From: Candidatus Daviesbacteria bacterium
GTDB lineage: Bacteria > Patescibacteriota > Microgenomatia > Daviesbacterales > UBA10151
Length of the DNA stretch: 45,516 nt
Assembly: GCA_030699125.1 (NCBI GenBank)
Contig: JAUYKM010000008.1
Location: 1 to 45,516, forward strand
Direction: 5' to 3'
Shown here: piece by piece, positions 27,761 to 34,962 of the stretch
Layout: every line of letters begins with the position of its first letter
Numbering within the stretch: the stretch's first letter is position 1
The notes under the pieces: model-generated
What the model saw: only the letters and a program-made list of their open reading frames with translations
The model's database searches: none
What the model was told of the DNA's origin: nothing
Made by a program: the position numbers and the translations under genes

Positions 27761-28585
27761 ATCAACTTTTACGGACGGGCCCATGGTGGGGGACAAAGAG
27801 ATTTTTTTAATTTTGGTTTTGCCTAAGGTTTGCAGAAGAATTTTAATATTGGCAGATAACTCCTCCGTGGGCTGGTCCAATTTACCCAAGGGAAGATGAA
27901 TAACCGGGGCTTTGCTTTCTGTTTTATACTCTGTTTTGCCTGCTTGAAAGGACTCCACTGTTTTTTTTAGATCATCTGTAATGGTGGAGTTTTTGGGGTT
28001 AGGCATCAAACCCTTGGGACCTAAAATTTTTGCCACTTTGGCCAGGCGAGGCATCCAATCCGGAGTGGTGACAACTAGATCAAAATTCACCTTACCCTTA
28101 TTGATCTCCTCAATTACTTCATCAGTCCCAAAAATACTTGCGCCAGATTGTTCAGCGCCTTTGCCGAAGGCAAGAATGCGAATTTTTTTACCGCTAGCAT
28201 AGGGCAAAGAGACTAATCCACGAATTCCCGTTTGGGCGGTATTTATATGAGCCTCTATGGTGGCATTAAATGTAGCATAGGATAATTTTTTGACCATGTC
28301 AACTGCCTCAGGAATAGAGTAGGACTTAGTGCGGTCTAATTCTTTTACAACCTCCTGGTACTTTTTAGAACGGGGTTTAGCTTTACCCGGTTTTTGGGTT
28401 TTTTTGACGGTGTCATTGCGAGGCCCGCCATCTGGCGTGGCCGTGGCAATCTGGGTTGGAACTTCTCCTGAATCAGATTGCTTCGCTTCGCTCACAATGA
28501 CAATTTCCTTAACCTTCTTTTTAGAAGGTTTCTTTTCCTCTTCCTTTGCTGATTCGTCAAAAACTTTTATCTTAGTTTTACCCAC
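27746..28585 (-). CDS. rplA: Ribosomal protein L1 with N-terminal extension carrying a palindromic insertion
   Basis: L1 binds 23S rRNA at the E-site stalk. Conserved parts are clear from about residue 75 ([20 protein letters not shown], and [20 protein letters not shown]). The length is 279 against the usual 230. Codons for residues 29-58 ([12 protein letters not shown]...GGPRND) are a 90-bp repeat element at 28412-28501, exactly 30 codons, read in frame. A lysine-rich linker surrounds it. The gene overlaps rplK by 8 bp. Confidence 0.96.
   Translation of the reverse strand: MGKTKIKVFDESAKEEEKKPSKKKVKEIVIVSEAKQSDSGEVPTQIATATPDGGPRNDTVKKTQKPGKAKPRSKKYQEVVKELDRTKSYSIPEAVDMVKKLSYATFNATIEAHINTAQTGIRGLVSLPYASGKKIRILAFGKGAEQSGASIFGTDEVIEEINKGKVNFDLVVTTPDWMPRLAKVAKILGPKGLMPNPKNSTITDDLKKTVESFQAGKTEYKTESKAPVIHLPLGKLDQPTEELSANIKILLQTLGKTKIKKISLSPTMGPSVKVDLSSI
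28412..28501. repeat. 90-bp palindromic element inserted in frame in rplA
   Basis: The ends GTCATTGCGAG and CTCACAATGAC are inverted copies with one mismatch. Matching GCAATCTG/CAGATTGC segments lie inside. An inner hairpin is CCCGCCATCTGGCGTGG. The CTTCGCTTCGCTCACAATGAC end belongs to the common GTCATTGCGAGCGAAG family. At 90 bp it keeps the frame. Confidence 0.85.
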
Positions 28586-29006
28586 CGATTTTTACCCCCA
28601 TTGATCTGGCTGTGCCTTCCACAATCTTCATGGCTTGTTCCACATCTTTAGTATTTAAATCAGGTAATTTAGCCTCGGCAATTTTTCTTACTTGCTCCTT
28701 AGTTAAGCTTCCCACAGGCTCTTTTAGGGCCACTCCCGAACCTTTTTCCAAACCAAGAGTTTTTTTAATCATCTCAGCCACCGGTGGTTCTTTAGTAATA
28801 AAAGAAAAAGTTCGATCTTCATAAACAGTAATAACCACCGGTAAAATATTTCCTTGTCTCTCTTTTGTTCTTTCATTAAAAGCTTTGACAAACTCCATAA
28901 TAGGTAGACCATGGGGTCCTAAAGCTGTTCCCACTGGGGGAGCGGCAGTAGCAACTCCTGCTGGGATGTTTAATTTAATGAATGTTTTTATCTTTTTTGT
29001 AGCCAT
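28578..29006 (-). CDS. rplK: Ribosomal protein L11
   Basis: The 142-residue protein from ATG at 29006 begins [20 protein letters not shown] and keeps the [17 protein letters not shown] binding loop. It forms the base of the stalk with L10/L12 and binds 23S rRNA. A longer frame to 29063 overlaps nusG and is not conserved, so the ATG 4 nt after the nusG stop is chosen. Confidence 0.96.
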   Translation of the reverse strand: MATKKIKTFIKLNIPAGVATAAPPVGTALGPHGLPIMEFVKAFNERTKERQGNILPVVITVYEDRTFSFITKEPPVAEMIKKTLGLEKGSGVALKEPVGSLTKEQVRKIAEAKLPDLNTKDVEQAMKIVEGTARSMGVKIGG

Positions 29007-29010
29007 AATT

Positions 29011-29709
29011 TTAGATTTTTTGTACTTGTAAGAAATCCAATTCCACCGGTGTCTCGCGCCCAAATATGGATACGAGAACGCGTACTTTTCCTTTTTCCTG
29101 ATCCACTGAATCTATTTTGCCAATAAAGTCAGCAAACGGTCCATCAATTATCTTAACAGTATCATCTGCGGCAAATATCTGTTTAAAAGTGGGGGCTTCC
29201 TCCTTAGTAAACTTAATAATGGTTTGTACTTCAGCCTCAGAAATAGGGGTGGGTTTATTTCCAATGCCCACAAATGAAGTCACTCCCTGGGTGGTTCTGA
29301 CAGCCAGCCAGGAGGTATCATCCAGGATCATTTTGACTAGAATATAGCCGGGAAAGATCTTTTCTTTAACTTCTAACTTTTTACCACCTTTGATCTCAAT
29401 TTTATCCTGCATTGGCACCAAAATATCCAGGATTTTTTTCTCCAAATGCTCAGATTCAATTCTTTGTTTTAAAGTGGCAGCCACTTTGTTCTCATGTCCG
29501 GAATAGGTGTGTACCACATACCATTTGGCGTTGGGATTGTCTGATCTGACGGTAGATGATGGAGGATTGAGGGTAGTATTTTGAGGATCGATGGTAGAAG
29601 ATGGATTTTCTTCTTTCGATTCTCCACCCTCCATCTTCAAAGTACTATCTTCTACCTTTCCACCATCTATTGTCTGCGCTGCTTTTTTTATTTGCTTACT
29701 ATCTTCCAT
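29011..29709 (-). CDS. nusG: Transcription factor NusG with a repeat-derived N-terminal extension
   Basis: From about residue 61 the NGN domain is clear ([20 protein letters not shown]), followed by GYILVKM and a C-terminal KOW domain ([20 protein letters not shown]). NusG couples RNA polymerase to ribosomes or Rho. The length is 232 against about 180. Residues 1-60 are hydrophilic (such as [20 protein letters not shown]) and encoded by GATGGTAGAAGATGGA-type words and their inverse. The ATG at 29709 is 1 bp after secE, and no later good start exists before the conserved domain. Confidence 0.95.
   Translation of the reverse strand: MEDSKQIKKAAQTIDGGKVEDSTLKMEGGESKEENPSSTIDPQNTTLNPPSSTVRSDNPNAKWYVVHTYSGHENKVAATLKQRIESEHLEKKILDILVPMQDKIEIKGGKKLEVKEKIFPGYILVKMILDDTSWLAVRTTQGVTSFVGIGNKPTPISEAEVQTIIKFTKEEAPTFKQIFAADDTVKIIDGPFADFIGKIDSVDQEKGKVRVLVSIFGRETPVELDFLQVQKI
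29545..29680. repeat. Palindromic word-repeat array coding for the NusG N-terminus
   Basis: GATCGATGGTAGAAGATGG and GGTAGATGATGGAGG on one side are mirrored by CCACCCTCCATCTTC and ATCTTCTACCTTTCCACC on the other. The frame is open throughout. Confidence 0.7.
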
Positions 29710-29710
29710 T

Positions 29711-29905
29711 TTATCCCGGGATCCTTTCTATAATGGCTGCCTGGAGTATAGTTAAAATATAATCCAAACCTCCCAAAAAAGCCCCCACTGCCAAAGCTAC
29801 CAAGACCACTAAAATAGTATATCTTAAAGTTTGTTCACGCGTGGGCCAAACCACCTTATCTAGCTCTTCTCTCACTTCTTTTAAAAATCCGAATATATTG
29901 GGCAT
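29711..29905 (-). CDS. secE: Preprotein translocase subunit SecE
   Basis: The 64-residue protein has an amphipathic helix (FLKEVREELDKVVWPTREQT) and one membrane helix, as in bacterial SecE. It holds SecY in the translocon. GGAG lies 7 nt before the ATG. It leads the secE-nusG-rplK-rplA run. Confidence 0.93.
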   Translation of the reverse strand: MPNIFGFLKEVREELDKVVWPTREQTLRYTILVVLVALAVGAFLGGLDYILTILQAAIIERIPG

Positions 29906-29917
29906 ACGATCTCCACT

Positions 29918-29942
29918 AAAAAGCCTCCATATTATTGGAGGC
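29918..29942 (-). terminator. Terminator-like hairpin in the secE leader
   Basis: On the minus strand GCCTCCA (29942-29936), loop, TGGAGGC (29929-29923) and TTTTT (29922-29918) stand 13 nt before the secE ATG. No gene lies upstream on this strand within 80 bp that would need it, so it could be a leader attenuator. Confidence 0.6.
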
Positions 29943-29982
29943 GATATGTCAAGTATAGCAGACCTAAATTAAAATGACAATA

Positions 29983-29991
29983 TGCTATAAT
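29983..29991 (+). promoter_or_regulatory. Extended -10 promoter of the first sigma-like gene
   Basis: TGC plus TATAAT ends 14 nt before the ATG at 30006. No good -35 is visible. Confidence 0.55.
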
Positions 29992-30005
29992 AAAAAACTA
30001 TTAGT

Positions 30006-31232
30006 ATGTATATAGAAGCTGAGGGAGGACCGCCAAAACCTCGCATTCCTCTTGAAATTCCCGTAATTGATGTAACAGATAGAGTAACCTTGCCTAACGG
30101 GAGAAGATATAGTGCAGCTAGCCTCGTTTATTCTAAAACAATAGGAATAAAGTCTTTTAATGAAGTAGCTTGTCAGGCTTTGGGGGTTGATCCTCGGGTC
30201 CGCATAGGATCAAAATTGCATGCCCAGCTTGTAGAAATGATAACTTCACATAGTCGTCAGGGAGGTAAAGCTATTACGCCGATAGTTATTAAATATAACA
30301 AGGGCCTTCATTATAGATTAATTACTGAACAAGAAGAGTCATTTATACATTTATTGAGGCAAAATAGAGACAAAATTGAGTGTAACCTGCCATTTTATGT
30401 TAATGAGGATGAATTACAGGCCTTTAGAAAAGGTAATGTAGAGGTAATGAAAGCAATTAGGGGTAGAGTTAAAAACTTAGGTGTTAATCTAGCGTTGTCA
30501 CAAGGAGCCTCTTTATCAGAGGCAGAAGAAATGGCGGAGAGTGTCATGAGGGGATCAAGTATTTGGGGTGCGCTAGATGAATCTGTGGCACCCGTGGCAA
30601 CGTCTAGTAATTTTCAAAAATTATTTAGGACAGCTATATATAGAAGATTTTTAAATCGTCACCGTGGTCAGGAAAAAGCTAAAGAAATAGCCCAAAGAGA
30701 AACTATCCCCTTGAGGTTTTTGGAAGGAAGCCCTTTAAAAAAATTCTTCAGTGAAAATCCGCCGGGTTCATTTTTAGCTGAAAGATTACTACATATTTTA
30801 AATGATGATTCGCAAGCGGCTTTTATGGAACATTATCTAAATGGTGGTCATGGGTCTGAAGTTGCCCAAAAGCTGGGAGTAAAGGGGGCCAAATTTGTAT
30901 CAAGATATCACAGCGCTAAAAAAAGACTGGAAGAGATAGTCGGGCAACCTATTCACGAGTGGCCATCACCTCATATAACTGTAGTTGTATCCAGATTAAG
31001 GCAAAATCATCCTGATTTCTGGTTTAGTTTTCTCGCAGAGGCTTTTCCCAAAATGGCAGATTATGCCACCATGAAGTATGGTGAAAGACGGAGGGATGAA
31101 GAAATTGCCGGCAGGTTGGATATGAGCGTAGGGGCAGTTAAGGCGTTTGGACACCGGTTTAGAATAAAAATTGCCCGAGAAGCTTTAAAGATGAAGATTA
31201 TACATCCGCAGGAGATGAACTTGGGAAGTTAA
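30006..31232 (+). CDS. Large protein with sigma-70-like regions 2 and 4 (novel type)
   Basis: The 408-residue protein has an unknown N-terminal domain to about residue 130. A segment at about 160-225 is shaped like sigma region 2 (SLSEAEEMAESVMRGSSIWG, then NFQKLFRTAIYRRFLNRH). At 265-310 there is a region 4-like HTH (EVAQKLGVKGAKFVSRYHSA, KKRLEEI). A second HTH follows at 360-395 (DEEIAGRLDMSVGAVKAFGH). The spacing fits ECF sigma factors, but the overall size and the second HTH do not. It may be a lineage-specific sigma-like regulator. It has a paralogue-like neighbour at 31730. Confidence 0.6.
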   Translation: MYIEAEGGPPKPRIPLEIPVIDVTDRVTLPNGRRYSAASLVYSKTIGIKSFNEVACQALGVDPRVRIGSKLHAQLVEMITSHSRQGGKAITPIVIKYNKGLHYRLITEQEESFIHLLRQNRDKIECNLPFYVNEDELQAFRKGNVEVMKAIRGRVKNLGVNLALSQGASLSEAEEMAESVMRGSSIWGALDESVAPVATSSNFQKLFRTAIYRRFLNRHRGQEKAKEIAQRETIPLRFLEGSPLKKFFSENPPGSFLAERLLHILNDDSQAAFMEHYLNGGHGSEVAQKLGVKGAKFVSRYHSAKKRLEEIVGQPIHEWPSPHITVVVSRLRQNHPDFWFSFLAEAFPKMADYATMKYGERRRDEEIAGRLDMSVGAVKAFGHRFRIKIAREALKMKIIHPQEMNLGS

Positions 31233-31627
31233 TTATGATGATATGCTAAGTCAATCTGTGAAATGCGAAGCCAAATACCCAGTTCCTCTTTGTTGGTGCC
31301 TACTAAAGGCTCAAATACTGAAGCAATTTCGGGGTGAGCTGTGATAAAGGCTCGGCGGCCATCTAAATCTAGTTTACCGAATCTATCAAGAGTTTGCGCA
31401 GTCTCGTGCATAACTTTTGGCAATGTTGTACTTTCAGGATCAAATGGTTTTCCGGTAACAAGCTGTTTAAGCTCTCCTGTCAGTTTTTTTGATACAACTA
31501 TAGCGGCATCACTACGTAGATCGGCGCTTCTTTCATGCAAGAGTAAATGAGCTAAATTTACAATGACTCCCTCATTAATAGATGTAGGGTCAGGTTTAAT
31601 GGTTTCCGCTACTCTTTCAATAACCAT
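31229..31627 (-). CDS. Hypothetical protein
   Basis: The 132-residue protein is largely helical and soluble (EGVIVNLAHLLLHERSADLR, VMHETAQTLDRFGKLDLDGR). No motif, signal peptide or membrane segment is seen, and I do not recognise a family. It lies on the opposite strand between the two sigma-like genes and overlaps the end of the first by 4 bp. Confidence 0.55.
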   Translation of the reverse strand: MVIERVAETIKPDPTSINEGVIVNLAHLLLHERSADLRSDAAIVVSKKLTGELKQLVTGKPFDPESTTLPKVMHETAQTLDRFGKLDLDGRRAFITAHPEIASVFEPLVGTNKEELGIWLRISQIDLAYHHN

Positions 31628-31690
31628 GGACAGATTTTATCGCAGATTGAGCTAGTTAACAAGAAGATAATTAGATAAAAGGTCACCTAA

Positions 31691-31719
31691 TTGGCAATTT
31701 AAGTTTTTAAAGTTATAAA
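31691..31719 (+). promoter_or_regulatory. Promoter of the second sigma-like gene
   Basis: TTGGCA (31691-31696), 17 bp and TATAAA (31714-31719) lie 10 nt before the ATG at 31730. Confidence 0.6.
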
Positions 31720-31729
31720 ATACGCTTGT

Positions 31730-33484
31730 ATGGTATCAGAATTACTCTCGCATGCCGAATTGGCAGCGGCAATAAAATCAGCAACTGATGATCAGGAGAT
31801 TCAGATGCTGTTAAATCAGGTAAGCGGAAGGAGAAGATTCTTGCAATTACATGCCTATGGTCCAGATCCTGTTGTCATGACATTAAGAAGGACTGCTGCT
31901 GACTTTCATTTTTCAGGTAGGGATGTTGCTACTTTTGTACAAGTTGCCAAGAATGCCCATATCCCAATAGTCCCGGTTGCCAGTGGAGATCAAAAAGGCC
32001 GCAACAGATACTGGATCTTTGCTGCTCAGCATTCTGAACGGGCGCAGGATGCATTTAATCAAAATCCAAGCCTTATGCCCTTTTTAAAAGATCCGCTAAC
32101 ACAACCTTTTGGTCCTACTGCAGAAAGACCAAGAACATCGAGGATTGTAAAGAAAAAAGGTTTCATTCCATTAACTCCGCTTTTTTTGGAATTAAGAATT
32201 GGTACTGTTAGAAATCCCAGATATGCGCTAGACCAGCTTTTTACAGATGAATGTCCGGTCCCGATTTACGAATATAGAGATAGATACTCTTGTACAAGTG
32301 ATCAAGCAGATGAACTTAAGGTTTTTTTACAAACCAGGAAACATGTACTAGAAAGAAGAGAATTGATTGATTCAGTAAAGAAGGCAGCTTATGGCGAGCT
32401 TGATCCCCAATCAATCTCTCCCATTGAACTTTATCAACAGGGGATGATATTCAGAAGTGTGCTCGTAAGACAGTCAACTCCGCTAGCACATTATTTACGA
32501 GCCCATAGTATGAGAGTAGGTGAACATTTATACCCAGCTCTTTATACTGTGTTATCGGCGAAAATTCCCTCCATGATAATATGCCTCGATTCTTTTGATA
32601 GGGGAGGCAAGTATAGAATCTACTCACCGATTGCTGATATGCAAATAGAGACAATTGCTGAAGTAGTTGAAGAATTAAAAAATGGTCAGTATCCTCAGCG
32701 AACTCCTGAAGAGAGACAATCATATCAGCAAAGACTCCTAAAGAAGATAGATAGTCGAGGAAATATGGTCACATTTTCTCTTGATGAGGCCATGGAGGAG
32801 ACTATTCGAAGATTACTGCAAAGGGTTCGAAGAATTAACTGGGCTAATCACGATATTACTGAGGATGTGGTGAGTTCTACCTTAGAAGCTCTTCTACCTC
32901 AGTTATTAGGGGAAAGAGGCGATTTTGAGAGCTATGATAAATTCGAAGGTTATGCCTTTACTACTGCTAAATATAAATTACTACAGCAGATACGCAAATC
33001 TAAATTAGAATTTTCCGCTACAAAAAGGACCCTTCTTTATACAGATGATACAAACAAAGAGCATTTAATATTTACAGATGAGCTAGACAGAATACTTCGT
33101 ACTCTTCCTACAGAAAAGGCTGCCGTTTTAAGATTGAGAGTTATGGGTATTAATATCGAGACGATAGCAGAGATGGTTGGTAAAAGCTATTCATCTACTA
33201 AAGAGATGATATACCAGAGCCTTGATGAGATCAATCCTACGAGAGAAAAGAGGGAAACACCTTTCACAACTACTTTTAATTTTGACATCGCTCTATCAGA
33301 CTATAAAAGCTTAAGAAATTACACCTTCCAAGATCGGTATCGACCACCAACAGGTTATGAAATCAAAAAAGCTTATAAGCGAGGTGAGATCCAAACCAGC
33401 CTGAAAGCTTATATATACAATTTTGGATACGGGAGCTGGCCGAAGGCACAAAAGGAATTAGAAAAATTGGTCTCATTGGGATGA
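31730..33484 (+). CDS. Large protein with repeated N-terminal modules and C-terminal sigma-70-like domain
   Basis: Residues about 345-515 resemble an ECF sigma factor. Region 2 includes HDITEDVVSSTLEALLPQLL and FEGYAFTTAKYKLLQQIRKS. Region 4 includes ILRTLPTEKAAVLRLRVMGI and the HTH IETIAEMVGKSYSSTKEMIY. The N-terminal 330 residues contain at least three similar modules, each ending in a strand pair: IPIVPVASG..RYWIF, CPVPIYEYRDRYSCT, and IPSMIICLD..KYRIYSP. They are followed by a helix of about 20 residues. A similar module is seen once in the neighbour at 30006 (TPIVIKYNKGLHYRLI). They could be sensory or DNA-binding. No known family fits the whole protein. Confidence 0.6.
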   Translation: MVSELLSHAELAAAIKSATDDQEIQMLLNQVSGRRRFLQLHAYGPDPVVMTLRRTAADFHFSGRDVATFVQVAKNAHIPIVPVASGDQKGRNRYWIFAAQHSERAQDAFNQNPSLMPFLKDPLTQPFGPTAERPRTSRIVKKKGFIPLTPLFLELRIGTVRNPRYALDQLFTDECPVPIYEYRDRYSCTSDQADELKVFLQTRKHVLERRELIDSVKKAAYGELDPQSISPIELYQQGMIFRSVLVRQSTPLAHYLRAHSMRVGEHLYPALYTVLSAKIPSMIICLDSFDRGGKYRIYSPIADMQIETIAEVVEELKNGQYPQRTPEERQSYQQRLLKKIDSRGNMVTFSLDEAMEETIRRLLQRVRRINWANHDITEDVVSSTLEALLPQLLGERGDFESYDKFEGYAFTTAKYKLLQQIRKSKLEFSATKRTLLYTDDTNKEHLIFTDELDRILRTLPTEKAAVLRLRVMGINIETIAEMVGKSYSSTKEMIYQSLDEINPTREKRETPFTTTFNFDIALSDYKSLRNYTFQDRYRPPTGYEIKKAYKRGEIQTSLKAYIYNFGYGSWPKAQKELEKLVSLG

Positions 33485-33519
33485 AACTAATAACCTACTG
33501 CAACAAAAACTAACAATAC

Positions 33520-33528
33520 TGGTATAAT
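33520..33528 (+). promoter_or_regulatory. Extended -10 promoter of the ASCH gene
   Basis: TGG plus TATAAT lies 8 nt before the ATG at 33537, with no clear -35. Confidence 0.55.
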
Positions 33529-33536
33529 TAGCCCAA

Positions 33537-33926
33537 ATGAAACATCTGGCTATTTTTAAAGGGGATGGGGCAAACTTAATTTTATCTGGTAAAAAAATAA
33601 TTGAGAGCAGGTTTTCTAAACGGAAAAATGTTCCTTTTGGGGTAATTTCCAAAGGGGATTTGGTATATATGAAAAAGAGTGGAAAAGATGTAATTGGTCA
33701 ATTTAGAGTACAAAAAGTGATCTTTTTTGATGGCTTGGAAACGAAAGATATGGAGGATATAAAATTGCAGTATGGTAAAGAAATTGCAGCAGATGAAGTG
33801 TATTGGAAAAGAAAAGAAAATTCACGCTTCGGCAGTCTAATTTTTGTGGGAGAATCATCCCGTTTCCTAACTTCTCCTATTAAATTGGCCAAAAAAGATC
33901 TAAGAGGCTGGGTGGTACTAGGTTGA
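33537..33926 (+). CDS. ASCH-domain protein (PUA-like RNA-binding fold)
   Basis: The 129-residue protein fits the ASCH pattern: LAIFKGDGANLILSGKKIIE, SRFSKRKNVPFGVISKGD (the GxKxxExR site), and VIGQFRVQKVIFF. ASCH proteins bind or process RNA or modified nucleotides. It is a single-domain form with its own promoter. Its specific substrate is not evident. Confidence 0.7.
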   Translation: MKHLAIFKGDGANLILSGKKIIESRFSKRKNVPFGVISKGDLVYMKKSGKDVIGQFRVQKVIFFDGLETKDMEDIKLQYGKEIAADEVYWKRKENSRFGSLIFVGESSRFLTSPIKLAKKDLRGWVVLG

Positions 33927-33949
33927 CGCCTTGGTACAAACCTTAAGAA

Positions 33950-34333
33950 TTAACTGTTTACATAAATTGCCAGACCTGGAATTTGGTCAAAATGTTTTCT
34001 ATTAAGCGTTAATATTTTCCCTCCTATCTCAAGAGCCGTAGCGGCAATGATACAATCCGCAGCTTGAATCTTTATTTTGGTATCACGAAAAAGTTCTCCG
34101 GCAACTCTGGCAATGGTTTCATTTAAATCTATCCTCTGAAATTCACGGATAAAGGCAATCATTTCTTGTAGTTTACGGGCATTCCTGGTACTGCTTCCTG
34201 AAAATAGTTCAAAAATAACTACTGTTGGTAAAAAAAGTTGGATATCTCTCGGAGCGTAATCTATAAACTCATCCCATTTTTTACCACCGCGCAAATAATC
34301 AATAATAATACTGCTATCAACTACTACTTTCAC
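33950..34333 (-). CDS. vapC: VapC-type PIN-domain toxin
   Basis: The 127-residue protein has the four acidic PIN positions: VVVDSSIIIDYLRG at the start, VIFELFSG, and IQAADCIIAATALEIGG near the end. These bind metal for RNA cleavage. It overlaps the antitoxin gene by 4 bp in an ATGA junction. Type II toxin-antitoxin pairing is clear from the context. Confidence 0.88.
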   Translation of the reverse strand: MKVVVDSSIIIDYLRGGKKWDEFIDYAPRDIQLFLPTVVIFELFSGSSTRNARKLQEMIAFIREFQRIDLNETIARVAGELFRDTKIKIQAADCIIAATALEIGGKILTLNRKHFDQIPGLAIYVNS

Positions 34334-34611
34334 TTTTTAAATTTTAAACTTTTATCCCACTTACCCAACGAAGGCCAGGCATTCCTTCTTCTTAGAGGGT
34401 TATCTTCCGGATCATAATCTTTCCATATGCCATGGACTGCTTCGGAGGCTTTCTTTAATGCCACCCAGTCTACAGTCTGCTTTTTTGGAGAAAGTATTGC
34501 CACCTCTTTTGAATCTTTCTCAATGATTACCTGCTGCCCCAAAGCAACCTGATCCAACAGGCTAAAAAAATTATTTCTGGCTTTTGTAGCGGATACTCTT
34601 AGGGTATTCAT
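34330..34611 (-). CDS. Phd/YefM-type antitoxin
   Basis: From ATG at 34611 this is 93 residues. The N-terminal Phd/YefM DNA-binding part is NTLRVSATKARNNFFSLLDQ followed by QQVIIEKDSKEVAILSPKK. The C-terminal part should bind and neutralise VapC. A longer frame to 34647 falls in the promoter. Confidence 0.87.
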   Translation of the reverse strand: MNTLRVSATKARNNFFSLLDQVALGQQVIIEKDSKEVAILSPKKQTVDWVALKKASEAVHGIWKDYDPEDNPLRRRNAWPSLGKWDKSLKFKK

Positions 34612-34618
34612 AGATATG

Positions 34619-34647
34619 ATAGTAGCACCTAATGTACATCTTGTCAA
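34619..34647 (-). promoter_or_regulatory. Promoter of the antitoxin-toxin operon
   Basis: TTGACA (34647-34642), 17 bp and TACTAT (34624-34619) lie 7 nt before the antitoxin ATG. This is the best consensus in the window. Confidence 0.7.
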
Positions 34648-34689
34648 TAGGGTTTATACAATTTAATTGGTTGTGAGGTAGAGCAAGGA

Positions 34690-34962
34690 TTATTTCGGGA
34701 TTAAAACATCCAGGCTTTTAATGGTTACTGTGATATCCGGGCTTTGGGTTGTGCAGGTGGGGGGATTGGTTGTGGCATCACAGCTTAAGATATTGCCGCT
34801 GCTATCTTTAAACTCAAAAGCCTCGAAAATCTCATCCTGATAAGCTTTCCCTTTAAAAATCTGGGTATTTTGAACTAAGAATACACTCAAAGGAATGGCT
34901 ATAGCCAATCCCAATAAGATAATCAGTTGAATAAGTTGTTTTTTAGTTAATTTATCAATCAT
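34690..34962 (-). CDS. Small membrane-anchored exported protein
   Basis: The 90-residue protein has one N-terminal membrane helix (LTKKQLIQLIILLGLAIAIP) followed by VQNTQIFKGKAYQ and a short outer domain with two Cys (SCDATTNPPTC). The anchor resembles that of other small exported proteins in CPR genomes, from memory. It overlaps the metalloprotease stop by 4 bp, so both are probably made together. Confidence 0.65.
   Translation of the reverse strand: MIDKLTKKQLIQLIILLGLAIAIPLSVFLVQNTQIFKGKAYQDEIFEAFEFKDSSGNILSCDATTNPPTCTTQSPDITVTIKSLDVLIPK

Noticed and set aside
29007-29063. Upstream extension of rplK
   Set aside because: It overlaps nusG and adds non-conserved residues; L11 begins at the ATG at 29006.
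33950-34611. A defence island around the toxin-antitoxin pair
   Set aside because: Only one toxin-antitoxin pair and an ASCH gene are present; no nuclease, helicase or restriction genes lie nearby.
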